DNA from: FEN-1139 sp038207155
GTDB lineage: Bacteria > Myxococcota_A > Polyangia > Polyangiales > Polyangiaceae
Assembly: GCA_038207155.1 (NCBI GenBank)
Contig: JBBRAB010000014.1
Coordinates: 51,065-115,064, forward strand
Length of the DNA stretch: 64,000 nt
Direction: 5' to 3'
The notes beneath the pieces are model-generated. The model saw only the letters and a program-made list of their open reading frames with translations, made no database searches and was not told the DNA's origin. Position numbers and translations under genes: made by a program. Of this stretch, positions 1 to 7,146 are shown in pieces; the stretch's first letter is position 1, and every line of letters starts with the position of its first letter.

Positions 1-282
1 ACCCGCAAGGGCCTGCGCATGGCGATCGTGCTGGGCAATGAAAAGACGGGCCTCGACGCGACCCACGCGGCCTCGTGCGAGCGCAGCCTGCGGATCCCGA
101 TGGCCTCCGATCAACCGTCCATCAATCTCGCACAGGCCGTACAGGTCCTGGCCTACGAGCTGTTCGTCGCCGGCCTTGCCGAGCGAAACGCCGAGCGCAC
201 GCTGGCTGGACTGTCACCCGAGCCGGAGCCGGGCACAGACGACGGCCCAATCGAACCGGCTTTCGACAGCTCGTCGAGCTGA
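1..282 (+). CDS. trmJ: TrmJ-like SpoU-family RNA 2'-O-methyltransferase, 3' end only
   Basis: The frame is open from base 1, so the gene begins upstream of the window. The visible 93 residues carry the C-terminal half of the SPOUT methyltransferase knot. There is a VLGNEKTGL loop (SAM-binding motif 2), then RIPM, then the SINLAQAVQVLAYEL helix (motif 3). The NLAQAVQVLAYEL form resembles TrmJ, which 2'-O-methylates position 32 of tRNA, more than TrmL, TrmH or RlmB. That assignment is made by eye. The tail is acidic and Ser-rich (ends DSSSS) and looks unconserved. The gene converges on the acidic protein gene at 434-826 across a strong hairpin. Confidence 0.75.
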   Translation, partial: TRKGLRMAIVLGNEKTGLDATHAASCERSLRIPMASDQPSINLAQAVQVLAYELFVAGLAERNAERTLAGLSPEPEPGTDDGPIEPAFDSSSS

Positions 283-371
283 GCCGTTCGCGCCGGAAAA
301 CCATCAAAAATAGCGAGCGAGAGGCGATAGTCGACCCCGCCCTTAAGCGGTTGTCCCAAAGCGAAAGACGC

Positions 372-420
372 TCTCCCGACAGAGCGCTTGGACCCAAGGG
401 GGGTGCACTCTGTCGGGAGA
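372..420. terminator. Perfect 13-bp inverted repeat between convergent genes
   Basis: TCTCCCGACAGAG at 372-384 is matched exactly by its reverse complement CTCTGTCGGGAGA at 408-420, with a 23-nt loop. The repeat lies in the 151-bp gap between a plus-strand gene ending at 282 and a minus-strand gene ending at 434, so it could end transcription in both directions. No T-tract follows on either strand, so a classical intrinsic terminator is not shown. A 9-mer, GACGCTCTC, also recurs just outside both arms (368-376 and 423-431). Confidence 0.45.
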
Positions 421-433
421 CGGACGCTCTCAC

Positions 434-826
434 TCAGTCGTCGTCCGCCGGGACGATCTCAGGCTCAGGCTCAGTCTCGTCCTCCTCGTCCTCCTCTTCC
501 TCTTCTTCTTCCTCTTCTTCTTCCTCTTCGTCGGGCTCGTCTTCGGACTTGACGTCCGTCTTGAGGTCGATGCCGACCTCACCGAGCTGCGTCTCAAGGA
601 GTTCGACGAGTTCGTCAACGTCGTCGCCACTCCACTCGTCAAGAATGTCTGTAAGGAACTCGAAAAAGTCTCCGTTATCGAGGCGTCGCTCTATTTCCTC
701 CACCTGTTCCTCGGTGAAGGCGTCGAGGATGTCCTCACGCAATGCTTCCATGTCCCCCTCTTCAATCGCCTCTTGAACGGAGAGACGAATCTGACGGAGG
801 GCTCGCCTGTCGAGGTAGATGTCCAT
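434..826 (-). CDS. Small acidic protein with poly-glutamate tail, unknown function
   Basis: This 130-residue protein is not a family I recognise. Residues 1-90 look all-helical and are rich in Glu, Asp and Leu. Residues 95-130 are a disordered acidic tail with a long Glu run followed by a PEPE stretch. There is no signal peptide or membrane segment, so it is probably cytoplasmic. Strongly acidic tails in bacteria often belong to small proteins that bind basic partners, but nothing here identifies one. A purine-rich AAGAAG lies just upstream of the ATG. The Glu run is encoded by a long pyrimidine tract on the plus strand (489-529). Confidence 0.7.
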   Translation of the reverse strand: MDIYLDRRALRQIRLSVQEAIEEGDMEALREDILDAFTEEQVEEIERRLDNGDFFEFLTDILDEWSGDDVDELVELLETQLGEVGIDLKTDVKSEDEPDEEEEEEEEEEEEEDEEDETEPEPEIVPADDD

Positions 827-920
827 CGATCTTCTTAGTGGGTGGGGGTTACCGCGCGTTTAGACGATGAATCGGCGACCCGTCAAGCTGACAGTTGCGT
901 GAATCGTCCGGAGTCGGTAG

Positions 921-1592
921 ATGAAGTGCGTAGGCCCACGGACCATGACAATGCGATCTGTACTGCCAGCCGCTGGGCTGATTCAATTTTTCGCCGTATT
1001 TCCTGCCCAAGCGGAGTCGGAACGCCCAACGCGTCCCCCCTCCACCCAGGAGTTCATCCAATACGGCGCAGCCTTCGAAACACAAAGTGTTCTGACGCCA
1101 GGATCGGTCTGCCCGGCAGCCGCGAGCGTTCCGTGCATCCTCCGCCCCGGGTTCGGCCCAACACTCCGGATGGGCTACCGCGAGAGGAGCCCTTGGTACT
1201 TTGGGGGAGCGTACGGGTTTAGCCGCCATGAAACCTCGAACCTGTTGCGGTTGGGAATCCTCCAGTCCCTGCGTGCTGAGGCCCGCTACTACGCCGACCG
1301 GGGCATGAGGCTGACGCCCTACGCGTCGGGCCTGGTGGGCGTCTCCGGCTTCGGCAGTGAATGGCACCTGCTGACGGCGGGGCCGGAGCTCGGAATTGGC
1401 GCAGGTGTCGAATTTCAGGTGACGGAGAAGGTCGTCGCCGGCTTGGCGGCAGGCTGGCACGCGCTCGGCTGGCGCCACTTTCGAGATGACACAGGCCAGG
1501 GGCGAGCCAACGGGCTCTGGGGTTTCGGGGTCGCCCACCTGGCCACGATCGCACTCGTGCTCGAAATTCGGGATCCCCTGCCGCGCTGGTAG
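921..1592 (+). CDS. Secreted outer-membrane beta-barrel-like protein, unknown
   Basis: The 223-residue protein has a hydrophobic signal segment at about residues 12-31 ending in AQA, a typical signal peptidase I site. The rest alternates short glycine/aromatic-rich strands (for example LRMGYRERSPWYFGGAYGF), as in small outer-membrane barrels. Two cysteines (in the VCPAA and PCILRP segments) may form a disulfide. The ATG at 921 is preferred because GGAG lies 7 bases upstream. In-frame ATGs at 945 and 951 would give a shorter signal peptide. The gene is divergent from the acidic protein gene. Membership of a barrel family is inferred from composition, not from a recognised domain. Confidence 0.6.
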   Translation: MKCVGPRTMTMRSVLPAAGLIQFFAVFPAQAESERPTRPPSTQEFIQYGAAFETQSVLTPGSVCPAAASVPCILRPGFGPTLRMGYRERSPWYFGGAYGFSRHETSNLLRLGILQSLRAEARYYADRGMRLTPYASGLVGVSGFGSEWHLLTAGPELGIGAGVEFQVTEKVVAGLAAGWHALGWRHFRDDTGQGRANGLWGFGVAHLATIALVLEIRDPLPRW

Positions 1593-1729
1593 AGACCCAT
1601 CCGGCAATTGGGTTTGGCTCCCGAAGCGGACCCCTGCCCCGCTGGCGGCATACATTCCGACCGGTCTTCGCGGGGTTCGGGTGAGTGTACTCTTGACGAA
1701 GGCCCCCGGATCCTGCTCAGCTGACGGGT

Positions 1730-3100
1730 GTGAAGTGTAGTTGCTGCGGCAAAGACAACCCGGAGTCGCTTCGGTTTTGTCAGGACTGTGGCACCAAGCT
1801 GGTGGCGCCCAATGCTGCACCCCTGTCCGCCCCGGCTGCGTCCGTGGGCGCCGGCGCACCCCCCCTGCCCGCCGTACCCGGTGTCCCTGCCCTTCCCCCC
1901 TTGACTTCGGGCTTCGGTGGCACCGCGATCTTGAGTCCCGCGAGGAGTGTGCCCTCAAGGAGTGTGCCCCCGGCCGGCTCGGTCAGTGAGCGCCCGAGTC
2001 AGAACCCAGCGCGGCTTCGCCCTGAGGCTCCCACCTTCGAGTTTGGTCCCCGAGCGGTCCCCCCGCACCATCGCGTCTGTGGCCGCTGCGGCCAGGAGGT
2101 CCCAGGGACCTGCGCGTTCTGTCCAGAGTGCGGCGCTGGGCTGGAGCGCCGGAGCGGCCCCCTGGAGGCCGCTGCCGACTCAGTGGCGCCGCCCAACGCG
2201 CCGTCTCATCGACGCTGCACGGCGTGCGGCGCAGAGATCGGTCCCAACATGCCCTATTGCCAGGGCTGTGGCTCTCGGGCCACGGATAACGCGGCACCGC
2301 CGCCCAGTGCGCCTACTGAGCGGCATACGTCGCTGCCCGCAGCGCCGCGGCTCATCCCGAGCGAACCAGCAGCGCCCCCCACGGTTCGCAATAGCGGCGA
2401 GCTCCACACCCCGGCGGCCAGCTCGGACACCGAATCGGCCCGTCTGGTGATCATCGGGCAGGACGGCACCCCCGGGCGCGCATTTGCCCTCAACTCAGGG
2501 ACCACGGACATTGGGCGGCTCGAGGGGGATGTTCTCCTCGGGGGGGATCCCTTCGTCTGCCCGAGACATGCCCGCATCGTCCGCGAGGGGGGCATGTTCG
2601 GCTTGGTTGACCTACAAAGCGTCAACGGCATTTACGTTCGCCTGCGACAGGCCGTTCCGCTGCTGTCCGGAGATATGCTCCTGGTAGGCCTCCAAGTGCT
2701 CCAATTTGAGATCCTCAGCGGCAGCGAGTCGGGCTTCGGGCCGGCAGTCGAGCGCGGCACTGCGCTGTTCGGTACGCCGGCTGGCCCGAGGTGCGCGCGA
2801 CTGGTCGAGCGCACCGTGGAGGGAGTCCCGAGAAATGTCTACGTGCTCGGACGTGAAGAAACGATCCTAGGACGAGAGGTCGGTGATATCGTGCTTTCGA
2901 GCGATCCATTCATGAGCCGCCGCCACGCCGCCATAAGCCAGAGCCCGCAGGTCGGGACCTTTGCGCTGCGAGACCTAGGGTCATCGAACGGAACCTTTTT
3001 GCGCGTCCGCGGACGCAGCGAACTCGAGCCGGGAGACCATCTTCGGATTGGTCAACATCTCTTCCGGCTTGACGTGGATAACGGGCAGGCAACTCGATGA
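1730..3100 (+). CDS. Triple zinc-ribbon, double FHA-domain protein
   Basis: The 456-residue protein begins with a zinc ribbon (residues 3-20, CxxC...CxxC). Two more follow at about 117-134 and 163-180, separated by Pro/Ala linkers. Two FHA domains follow at about 238-328 and 357-448. FHA2 has the canonical GRE, SRRH and GSSNGTF motifs and should bind phosphothreonine. FHA1 keeps GR and PRH but has SVNG in place of SSNG, so its binding may be weaker. It has no catalytic domain, so it is probably an adaptor. The start is GTG at 1730, which gives the first CxxC at residue 3. Its stop overlaps the PP2C start (ATGA), so the two are probably translationally coupled and the phosphatase may act on ligands of this protein. 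Confidence 0.85.
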   Translation: MKCSCCGKDNPESLRFCQDCGTKLVAPNAAPLSAPAASVGAGAPPLPAVPGVPALPPLTSGFGGTAILSPARSVPSRSVPPAGSVSERPSQNPARLRPEAPTFEFGPRAVPPHHRVCGRCGQEVPGTCAFCPECGAGLERRSGPLEAAADSVAPPNAPSHRRCTACGAEIGPNMPYCQGCGSRATDNAAPPPSAPTERHTSLPAAPRLIPSEPAAPPTVRNSGELHTPAASSDTESARLVIIGQDGTPGRAFALNSGTTDIGRLEGDVLLGGDPFVCPRHARIVREGGMFGLVDLQSVNGIYVRLRQAVPLLSGDMLLVGLQVLQFEILSGSESGFGPAVERGTALFGTPAGPRCARLVERTVEGVPRNVYVLGREETILGREVGDIVLSSDPFMSRRHAAISQSPQVGTFALRDLGSSNGTFLRVRGRSELEPGDHLRIGQHLFRLDVDNGQATR

Positions 3101-4314
3101 ACGTAGCAGAAAGACCTCAAGCGCCGCCCGACGGTGCAGGGCCCATCACAGTCCACCTTTTTGGGCGCACCGATGTCGGGCAGATCCGCGAGCACAACGA
3201 GGACAATTTCCTCGTCGCGGATTTGACCCGTGAGAGCAGGAGTCTGCTTGAAGCTGACAGACGCCAAGTGATCGGCCCGCGGGGTACGGTCATGGGCGTC
3301 TGCGACGGCATGGGCGGAGCTGCGGCTGGCGAAGTGGCCAGTCAAATCGCGGTCGACACAATCTACGAGCGCATGGCAGCGGGTGATCCGCCGGGAGACC
3401 ACGATGAGCTCGCTCGTCGACTGGTCGCCTCGGTTGAAGAAGCCGGCATACGGATCTTCAATGAGGCGCGCGTCGATCGCTCGCGTCGGGGCATGGGCAC
3501 GACCAGCACGATCGCGGCACTCGTCGATACGCGGCTATTTCTCGCTCAGGTTGGCGACAGCCGAGGCTACCTGCTGCGCAAGGGTCAGCTGTGCCAGGTC
3601 ACCCGCGATCAGTCGCTGGTCACACAGCTCATCGAGGCGGGTCAGCTTACTGAAGAAGAGGCCGAGACCTTCGAGCACAACAACATCATTCTGCAAGCGC
3701 TCGGAACGGCAGACACCGTGCAGGTGGATCTCACCTACGTGGATCTTCGCCAGGGTGACCGCTTGATGATTTGCTCAGATGGTCTGAGCGGCATGATCCG
3801 CAACGACGAGATCCGACACGTCCTGTCCGGCGTCGATGATCCTTTGGCGGCCTGCCGCGAGCTGACCGACCGTGCCAATGCGTCCGGTGGCCACGACAAC
3901 ATCACGGTAATCGTCGCGGACTTTGACGGTCCCGGGGTCCCAGCGCTGGGCGTCGGCGACGATACCCTCTGCTACCGCAAATACGCCCTACCCGAAGCTG
4001 AGGTGTTGGGAGCACAGACGGTGCGCGTCGCCCCCATGACCACGCCAAGCGTCCGACCGCCCGTGAGCAATCGCCCTTCAGGTGGGGGTCCGTCGGTTGG
4101 CGTGACGATGCTGGGGCAAGCCGTGCCCGAGCTAGCCTCGGCGCCGGCGTCGGTGGCAACCATCCCTGCGCCGGTGGCCGTAGAGCGCCCCTACGACGCG
4201 GGAAGCGAGCCCGTCAGCATCCCCACGACGGGGCTACCCCCGCGTCTGATGGGCATGGTCCTGGTGGGTGCACTCGTGACCGCAGCCGTCGCTGGGTTCT
4301 TTCTTCTGCGCTGA
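3097..4314 (+). CDS. PP2C-family Ser/Thr protein phosphatase with C-terminal membrane anchor
   Basis: The 405-residue protein has the metal-dependent PP2C motifs in order: RxxNEDNF (31-38), VCDGMGGAAAGE (68-79), GDSRGYL, CSDGLSG and GHDNITVIV. The metal-binding Asp residues (D36, D70 and the Asp of HDN) are present, so it should be active and would reverse Ser/Thr kinase signalling. After the catalytic domain (to about residue 265) comes a Pro/Ser/Val linker. A single hydrophobic segment close to the C terminus (LMGMVLVGALVTAAVAGFFL) would tether the enzyme to the inner membrane with the catalytic domain in the cytoplasm. It overlaps the FHA gene by four bases. Confidence 0.9.
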   Translation: MNVAERPQAPPDGAGPITVHLFGRTDVGQIREHNEDNFLVADLTRESRSLLEADRRQVIGPRGTVMGVCDGMGGAAAGEVASQIAVDTIYERMAAGDPPGDHDELARRLVASVEEAGIRIFNEARVDRSRRGMGTTSTIAALVDTRLFLAQVGDSRGYLLRKGQLCQVTRDQSLVTQLIEAGQLTEEEAETFEHNNIILQALGTADTVQVDLTYVDLRQGDRLMICSDGLSGMIRNDEIRHVLSGVDDPLAACRELTDRANASGGHDNITVIVADFDGPGVPALGVGDDTLCYRKYALPEAEVLGAQTVRVAPMTTPSVRPPVSNRPSGGGPSVGVTMLGQAVPELASAPASVATIPAPVAVERPYDAGSEPVSIPTTGLPPRLMGMVLVGALVTAAVAGFFLLR

Positions 4315-4324
4315 TTAGCCGTCA

Positions 4325-5767
4325 ATGCGGGCACTCTTGAGGAGGCTGGCGTGGCTTTTTGCGCGCCTGGTGCTGCTCTCGCTGCTTTGCTTTGCCCTGG
4401 TCAGCCGCTTGGCGACGCGCCACCCGACTCCAACGGTCGAGCTGAGCGATCGCTATGGGGAAGCGAACCTCCCGCGCTTTATCAATTGGCCCCCGCGTGA
4501 TCTGCACACGCGGGTCGCCGAACAGCTGACGAAGCTCGCTCAAGGCGAATCCCCCGGCGCTGAACGCGAGCTCGCCCGACTTGGAGGCGCCGCGCTCGGG
4601 TCGGTCAGCGATGCGCTCCGTATGGCCTCGCCCGAGACAGCGCATCGTCTCTGCCGCGCGATGCTGCCGGTGCTCACGCGGATGGGCGAACTGGACCCAA
4701 CCGACACTCTGCCCAGCAACCAAGCCTGCGGGCAATTGATCCGCAGTTGGGAGGAGCACAGTCGCGACTTTCGACCGGTGGTCGCGCGACGCTGGGTTCA
4801 GCGACTCGGTGAGCAGGCGCTGGCGTCACGCCGCTCCGAGGTGGCAACGCTGGACACCTTCGCGCTGGGCGAGCTCATCGCAGCCATGCCGCGGGTGCGT
4901 GACACCAAGACGCAGGCTCAGGCGCGACGACTCACCGCAGCCGCGGCAGGTGCGGCCGGCCTGCCTTGGGTGATCCGCGATGGCACTCCGCTCGATACCG
5001 CCGACGGGCTCGTGCTGCGTTGGAAGCGCTGGTGGACGCTGCATCAGCTTGAGTACAGCGAGCTGCGCGGTCCGAAACGGCTCGCCGCCGTGGTGACGGA
5101 GACGCAATACGGGCATTGGGTGGCGACGGTGTTCACTCCGGGGCTTGGCGTCGATCTAACAGGGCAGCCCATCGCGTCGTCACTGCTCTCAGCGCTCCCA
5201 CCGTCCCTCGTCGTCCTGCTCGGTGGGCTGCTGGGTGCCTGGGGCGCCGCGGCGACTCTGACCTGGCTCCGCTCACGACTCAAGCTCGAGCGACTCGGCG
5301 GCTGGTCAGGGCGCATCATCGGCTCCATTCCACCTGTTGCGCTCGCCGCTTGGCTGGCGCCACCAAACGATTCTGCTGCGCGCCTCTTGCTAGCCACAGT
5401 GGTTGTGGGCGCCACGGTAGCCTTGGGAGCGACATCGGTGCTGGCCTCGGGTTCGCACCTCGCGCTGTTCCGCGCCGGAACCAACCCAAGACATCACCTT
5501 GCGCAAGACCTGCGGCGACTACTGGCAGGTTTTTCGACCGCGCTCGGACCTGACTGGCCCTGGTTGATGACGACCTTGATCCTCGTCGAACATGCCTTTG
5601 GACTGCGGGGTCTTGGTGCCTGGACTGTCGCCGCGGTCGCTCGCGGAGACGTTGCGGCTTTGATGGCGCTCACACTCGGTTGCCTGCTGACGCTGATGCT
5701 GCTTGAGCTAGCGCTCGACCGCGAACAGTCCCCCGTCCCCGGCACAGAGCCGCGGAGTCCGTCATGA
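4325..5767 (+). CDS. Diverged DppB/OppB-like ABC permease with large extra domain
   Basis: The 480-residue protein has one N-terminal membrane helix (about residues 8-28). About 250 largely soluble residues follow, with helical Ala/Leu-rich repeats resembling HEAT or armadillo repeats. Then come about five membrane helices. The second half matches peptide-transporter permeases: GLGVDLTGQPI before the helices (DppB has GxDxGxS), and VEHAFGLRGLGAW in place of DppB's VExxFxxPGLG. Typical DppB proteins are about 310-340 residues, so the extra length is the soluble insert. It overlaps the next gene (ATGA) and follows the PP2C gene by 10 bp. No ATPase or binding protein is adjacent, so the substrate is unknown. 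Confidence 0.7.
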   Translation: MRALLRRLAWLFARLVLLSLLCFALVSRLATRHPTPTVELSDRYGEANLPRFINWPPRDLHTRVAEQLTKLAQGESPGAERELARLGGAALGSVSDALRMASPETAHRLCRAMLPVLTRMGELDPTDTLPSNQACGQLIRSWEEHSRDFRPVVARRWVQRLGEQALASRRSEVATLDTFALGELIAAMPRVRDTKTQAQARRLTAAAAGAAGLPWVIRDGTPLDTADGLVLRWKRWWTLHQLEYSELRGPKRLAAVVTETQYGHWVATVFTPGLGVDLTGQPIASSLLSALPPSLVVLLGGLLGAWGAAATLTWLRSRLKLERLGGWSGRIIGSIPPVALAAWLAPPNDSAARLLLATVVVGATVALGATSVLASGSHLALFRAGTNPRHHLAQDLRRLLAGFSTALGPDWPWLMTTLILVEHAFGLRGLGAWTVAAVARGDVAALMALTLGCLLTLMLLELALDREQSPVPGTEPRSPS

Positions 5768-6411
5768 AGCGGCAAGCGCTGGTCGTGACAGCCGTCGTCA
5801 TCACGCTCGCTGTTCTGGTCGCTGAAGCGGGCCTCGGCCAAGCTGCGCGCGCCGTCAGCTACACGTTGCTCGAGGTGCTTGCGGCACTCGCGCTCACAGC
5901 GCTGGGAGCTGCATGCACTGCCCTGGCTACGCCAGCAACGCGGCGCTGGCTCGACGCAGCCGTCACGCGCGGACTGGAGGTCACGGGCGCCCTGCCCGTC
6001 GTGCTGCTCGCCATTTGTGTTTATCGCGGCGTGTCGACGTCGCTGCTCGTTGCTCTGGTGGTCGGCAGTTTGGGTGCGCTGCGCGCCGCGCGAGTCGCCC
6101 TGCGGCACCCCCTGCACACCGCCGATCGCCTGCACTTTCCGTCATGGCTGGCGCGACGCCCGCTCTGGCTCACCACCGCGCTGTATGGGCTTCAGGCGAG
6201 CATCACCGCGGTCCCCGCTCAGGTGGTCGGCCTCGGTGCGGCCCTCACCTGGCTCGGCTGGGCCCCGGCCTCCTGCGATTGGGGCGGGCGACTCGGTCAG
6301 CTCGCCGAGCGCGGCCAACGGCTCAGCCTCGTCCCCTACGTGCTCGGGACCGTCCTGCTCAGCCTCAGCCTTCAGGCCGTCTATAAGCGGTGGCTTACTG
6401 CCCCCAGGTGA
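5764..6411 (+). CDS. Diverged DppC/OppC-like ABC permease
   Basis: The 215-residue protein is mostly membrane helices (about five). The end of the permease domain is recognisable: GAALTWLGWAPASCDWGGRLGQ corresponds to DppC's EAALSFLGLGxxPPxPSWGxMLxx. The EAA-like loop (GSLGALRAARVALRH) that contacts an ATPase is only partly conserved. It is shorter than usual (DppC is about 280-300 residues). It starts inside the stop of the DppB-like gene (ATGA), so the two are coupled and probably form a heterodimer. Without a neighbouring ATPase it must borrow one or have lost active transport. Confidence 0.65.
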   Translation: MKRQALVVTAVVITLAVLVAEAGLGQAARAVSYTLLEVLAALALTALGAACTALATPATRRWLDAAVTRGLEVTGALPVVLLAICVYRGVSTSLLVALVVGSLGALRAARVALRHPLHTADRLHFPSWLARRPLWLTTALYGLQASITAVPAQVVGLGAALTWLGWAPASCDWGGRLGQLAERGQRLSLVPYVLGTVLLSLSLQAVYKRWLTAPR

Positions 6412-6510
6412 CCGCTGGCGAGTGACCGAAGCGCCCCCGGTCCGAGCCAACTCGCCCTTGAGCTGCCCGGCGCTCTTGCTCCCGGGGCTCCCGATGGCTA
6501 GAACGAGCCC

Positions 6511-7146
6511 ATGGCGATACGCGAAGTCTCCGAGCGCGAATTCATCGAAACCGTGTTGCCGAGCGAGCTGCCGGTCCTGGTGGAGTTTGGTGCCACCTGG
6601 TGCGGCCCATGTAAAACCATGGCGCCCGAGCTGACCGCTCTCGAGAAAGAGCTTGAAGGCAAGCTCCTCGTCGTCACGATCGACATCGACAAATCAAAAG
6701 TTATCCCGCGAGAGCTTGGGATTCAGTCGGTGCCGACCTGCGTCGTGTTCCAAGGGGGACGCCCGGTCACGGCCAAGCCAGGCGCAATGAAGCTCGTGCA
6801 GCTGCGTGAGCTCGTCGATCCGTTTCTGCCGCGCGCAGCCGGGGCGATCAAACCCGAAGAGGCCGCGCAGCTGATCACGCAGCACCGCATCGTGTTCGTA
6901 GACACGCGTGAGCCCGCGGTTTTTTCCCGCGTTCGGCTGCCCGGCGCTGTCAACCTACCGCTAACAGAGATCGAGTCGCGTCTGGCCGAGCTGCACATGC
7001 TCGCCGCAGCGCCAGTGCTCTATTGTCGCAGTGGCGCGGACACCAAAGAGCTTGCCGCCAAGCTAACCGAGCAGGGCATCCCGGTGTCGTTCCTCGAGGG
7101 TGGCGTGCTCGCCTGGGAGTCCGCGGGACTTCCGATCGAGCGCTAA
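6511..7146 (+). CDS. Thioredoxin-rhodanese fusion protein
   Basis: The 211-residue protein has a thioredoxin domain at about residues 1-105 with the redox motif WCGPC (C31, C34) and the cis-proline QSVPTC. A rhodanese domain follows at about 115-208, with VDTREPAVF and the active-site loop YCRSGADTKELA. Its catalytic Cys is in place, and the loop suits sulfur transfer. There is no signal peptide, so it is cytoplasmic. The fusion suggests coupling of disulfide or persulfide reduction to sulfur handling. The natural substrate cannot be read from sequence. Its stop codon overlaps the stop of larC on the other strand (CTAA). Confidence 0.9.
   Translation: MAIREVSEREFIETVLPSELPVLVEFGATWCGPCKTMAPELTALEKELEGKLLVVTIDIDKSKVIPRELGIQSVPTCVVFQGGRPVTAKPGAMKLVQLRELVDPFLPRAAGAIKPEEAAQLITQHRIVFVDTREPAVFSRVRLPGAVNLPLTEIESRLAELHMLAAAPVLYCRSGADTKELAAKLTEQGIPVSFLEGGVLAWESAGLPIER

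Noticed and set aside
849..1958. Long minus-strand frame over the barrel protein and FHA gene start
   Set aside because: It covers two well-supported plus-strand genes, its translation has no domain or start signal, and such antisense frames are common in GC-rich DNA.
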